A program made the position numbers and the translations under genes. The notes under the pieces are model-generated. The model was not told the origin of the DNA, did not search any database, and was given only the letters and a program-made list of their open reading frames with translations. From assembly GCA_963848205.1 (NCBI GenBank), contig CAWKCV010000002.1, positions 124,001 to 188,000 on the forward strand: a DNA stretch of 64,000 nt, read 5' to 3'. This DNA is from BOG-908 sp963848205 (GTDB taxonomy: Bacteria > Pseudomonadota > Alphaproteobacteria > Acetobacterales > Acetobacteraceae). Shown piece by piece: positions 63,464 through 64,000 of the stretch; position 1 is the stretch's first letter, and every line of letters starts with the position of its first letter.

Positions 63464-63967
63464 TTAGAGGTTCGCCGACAGGCTATCCACCATGCGGGCA
63501 TGCTTCTGGTCGGTGGCCTGTGCCTGCTCGACGAAGCTTTTCACCTGGGGATTAGCGGTGACACCGGCTTCCTTGGCGAAATCGCTTTTGTCCTCGGCGT
63601 TGATCGACTTCATCGCCTTCACGTAGGCGGTATCGAACGAGGCGCCTGAAAGCTTGCTGATTTTATCCAGTTTCTGCTGGTCGTCGGACGTGGGCGCCGT
63701 CGGCAATGTCATGCCGCTCGCCTGTGCAATCTGCTCGGCCATCTTGTTCAGGTTCGTGTGGTCGGCGACGTCCTGCTTGGCGAAGGATTGGACTGCGGCG
63801 TTGGCGCTTTTCTGCACGGCCAATTGCGAAAGCTGCATCTCGTATGAGCTGCCCTGGGCGTCGTGGGTCAGGAATGCCTTGTCGGTCGCCGACAGCGTGC
63901 TGGCTGCGTTGGCCAGGCTTGCCGAAGCGAACAGAATGGCTGGCGATAGTGCGGTCCATTTGATCAT
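63464..63967 (-). CDS. DUF4142 periplasmic protein
   Basis: 167 residues from ATG 63967 behind GGAGATGATG. Signal peptide 1-21 (ending ANA). The mature helical domain of the DUF4142/ferritin-like type is clear: DKAFLTHDAQGSSYEMQLSQLA, SFAKQDVADHTNLNKMAEQ and a final repeat unit with HARMVDSL. These proteins bind metals or respond to stress in envelope proteomes; the function is unproven. Convergent with udgX, only 3 bp apart. Confidence 0.92.
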   Translation of the reverse strand: MIKWTALSPAILFASASLANAASTLSATDKAFLTHDAQGSSYEMQLSQLAVQKSANAAVQSFAKQDVADHTNLNKMAEQIAQASGMTLPTAPTSDDQQKLDKISKLSGASFDTAYVKAMKSINAEDKSDFAKEAGVTANPQVKSFVEQAQATDQKHARMVDSLSANL

Positions 63968-64000
63968 TCATCATCTCCCTCCGGCGAAAGGCCGGCATGG

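Overview
The window is GC-rich chromosomal DNA from an alphaproteobacterium, most likely a member of the Acetobacteraceae. This is inferred from a poly-3-hydroxybutyrate cycle (phaC, phaA, phaZ), a PQQ-type sugar dehydrogenase, the Hsp20-DUF1150 pair, a DUF1674 gene, a full cytochrome c maturation operon and the alaC-hom-glpX order. No rRNA, tRNA, CRISPR, prophage or transposase is visible. Starts at GTG and TTG are common.

Layout. 1-6 kb: phaC (cut by the left edge), a lipoprotein, then aminotransferase-hom-glpX. 6-18 kb: DEAD-box helicase, peptide transporter, FUSC-type exporter, fadB, amidase, thiolase, dihydroorotase. 18-27 kb: short-chain dehydrogenase, an orphan gene, a secreted PQQ-type dehydrogenase with an M28 peptidase, a glycosyltransferase, acs, and a YciI-EVE-YiiX operon. 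27-33.3 kb: the ccmCDEFG(dsbE)HI operon, interrupted by an acetyltransferase and a small unknown gene, ending near DUF1674. 33-41 kb: phaZ, GST, reductase, TusA-like protein, histone-deacetylase family, Hsp20 with an apparent ROSE-type RNA thermometer, DUF1150, opgC. 41-49 kb: a CheB-CheR-PAS-HWE kinase fusion with its receiver, smpB, dapA, slt, a TPR-glycosyltransferase. 50-64 kb: an unusual secreted protein, UDP-glucuronate decarboxylase, amtB-glnK, a UbiH-type hydroxylase, cysE, a tannase-family esterase, a sulfotransferase, a COG4280 membrane protein, the radical-SAM/UdgX DNA-repair pair and DUF4142.

The most striking feature is a dispersed palindromic element. I count about 34 copies at 26 loci, roughly one per 2 kb, and they fill most gaps between transcription units. 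One copy has an outer hairpin (TTCTTTTTTCAAAAAAGAA), an inner hairpin (CAAAAGTCTTTTG) and often a GC-rich core (GCGACAGCGGAGC). Eight loci hold two copies, always in the same head-to-head arrangement, giving a palindrome of about 110-150 bp. Copies supply the last codons and stop of six genes and, in the ccm operon, the start codon and basic signal-peptide region of ccmH. Several sit between divergent genes, so termination alone does not explain them.

Four clear reading-frame breaks (glpX, a POT transporter, ccmC, the CheB-CheR kinase) are each repaired by removing one base. That points to insertion-type sequencing errors or recent single-base insertions and should be settled before function is assigned.
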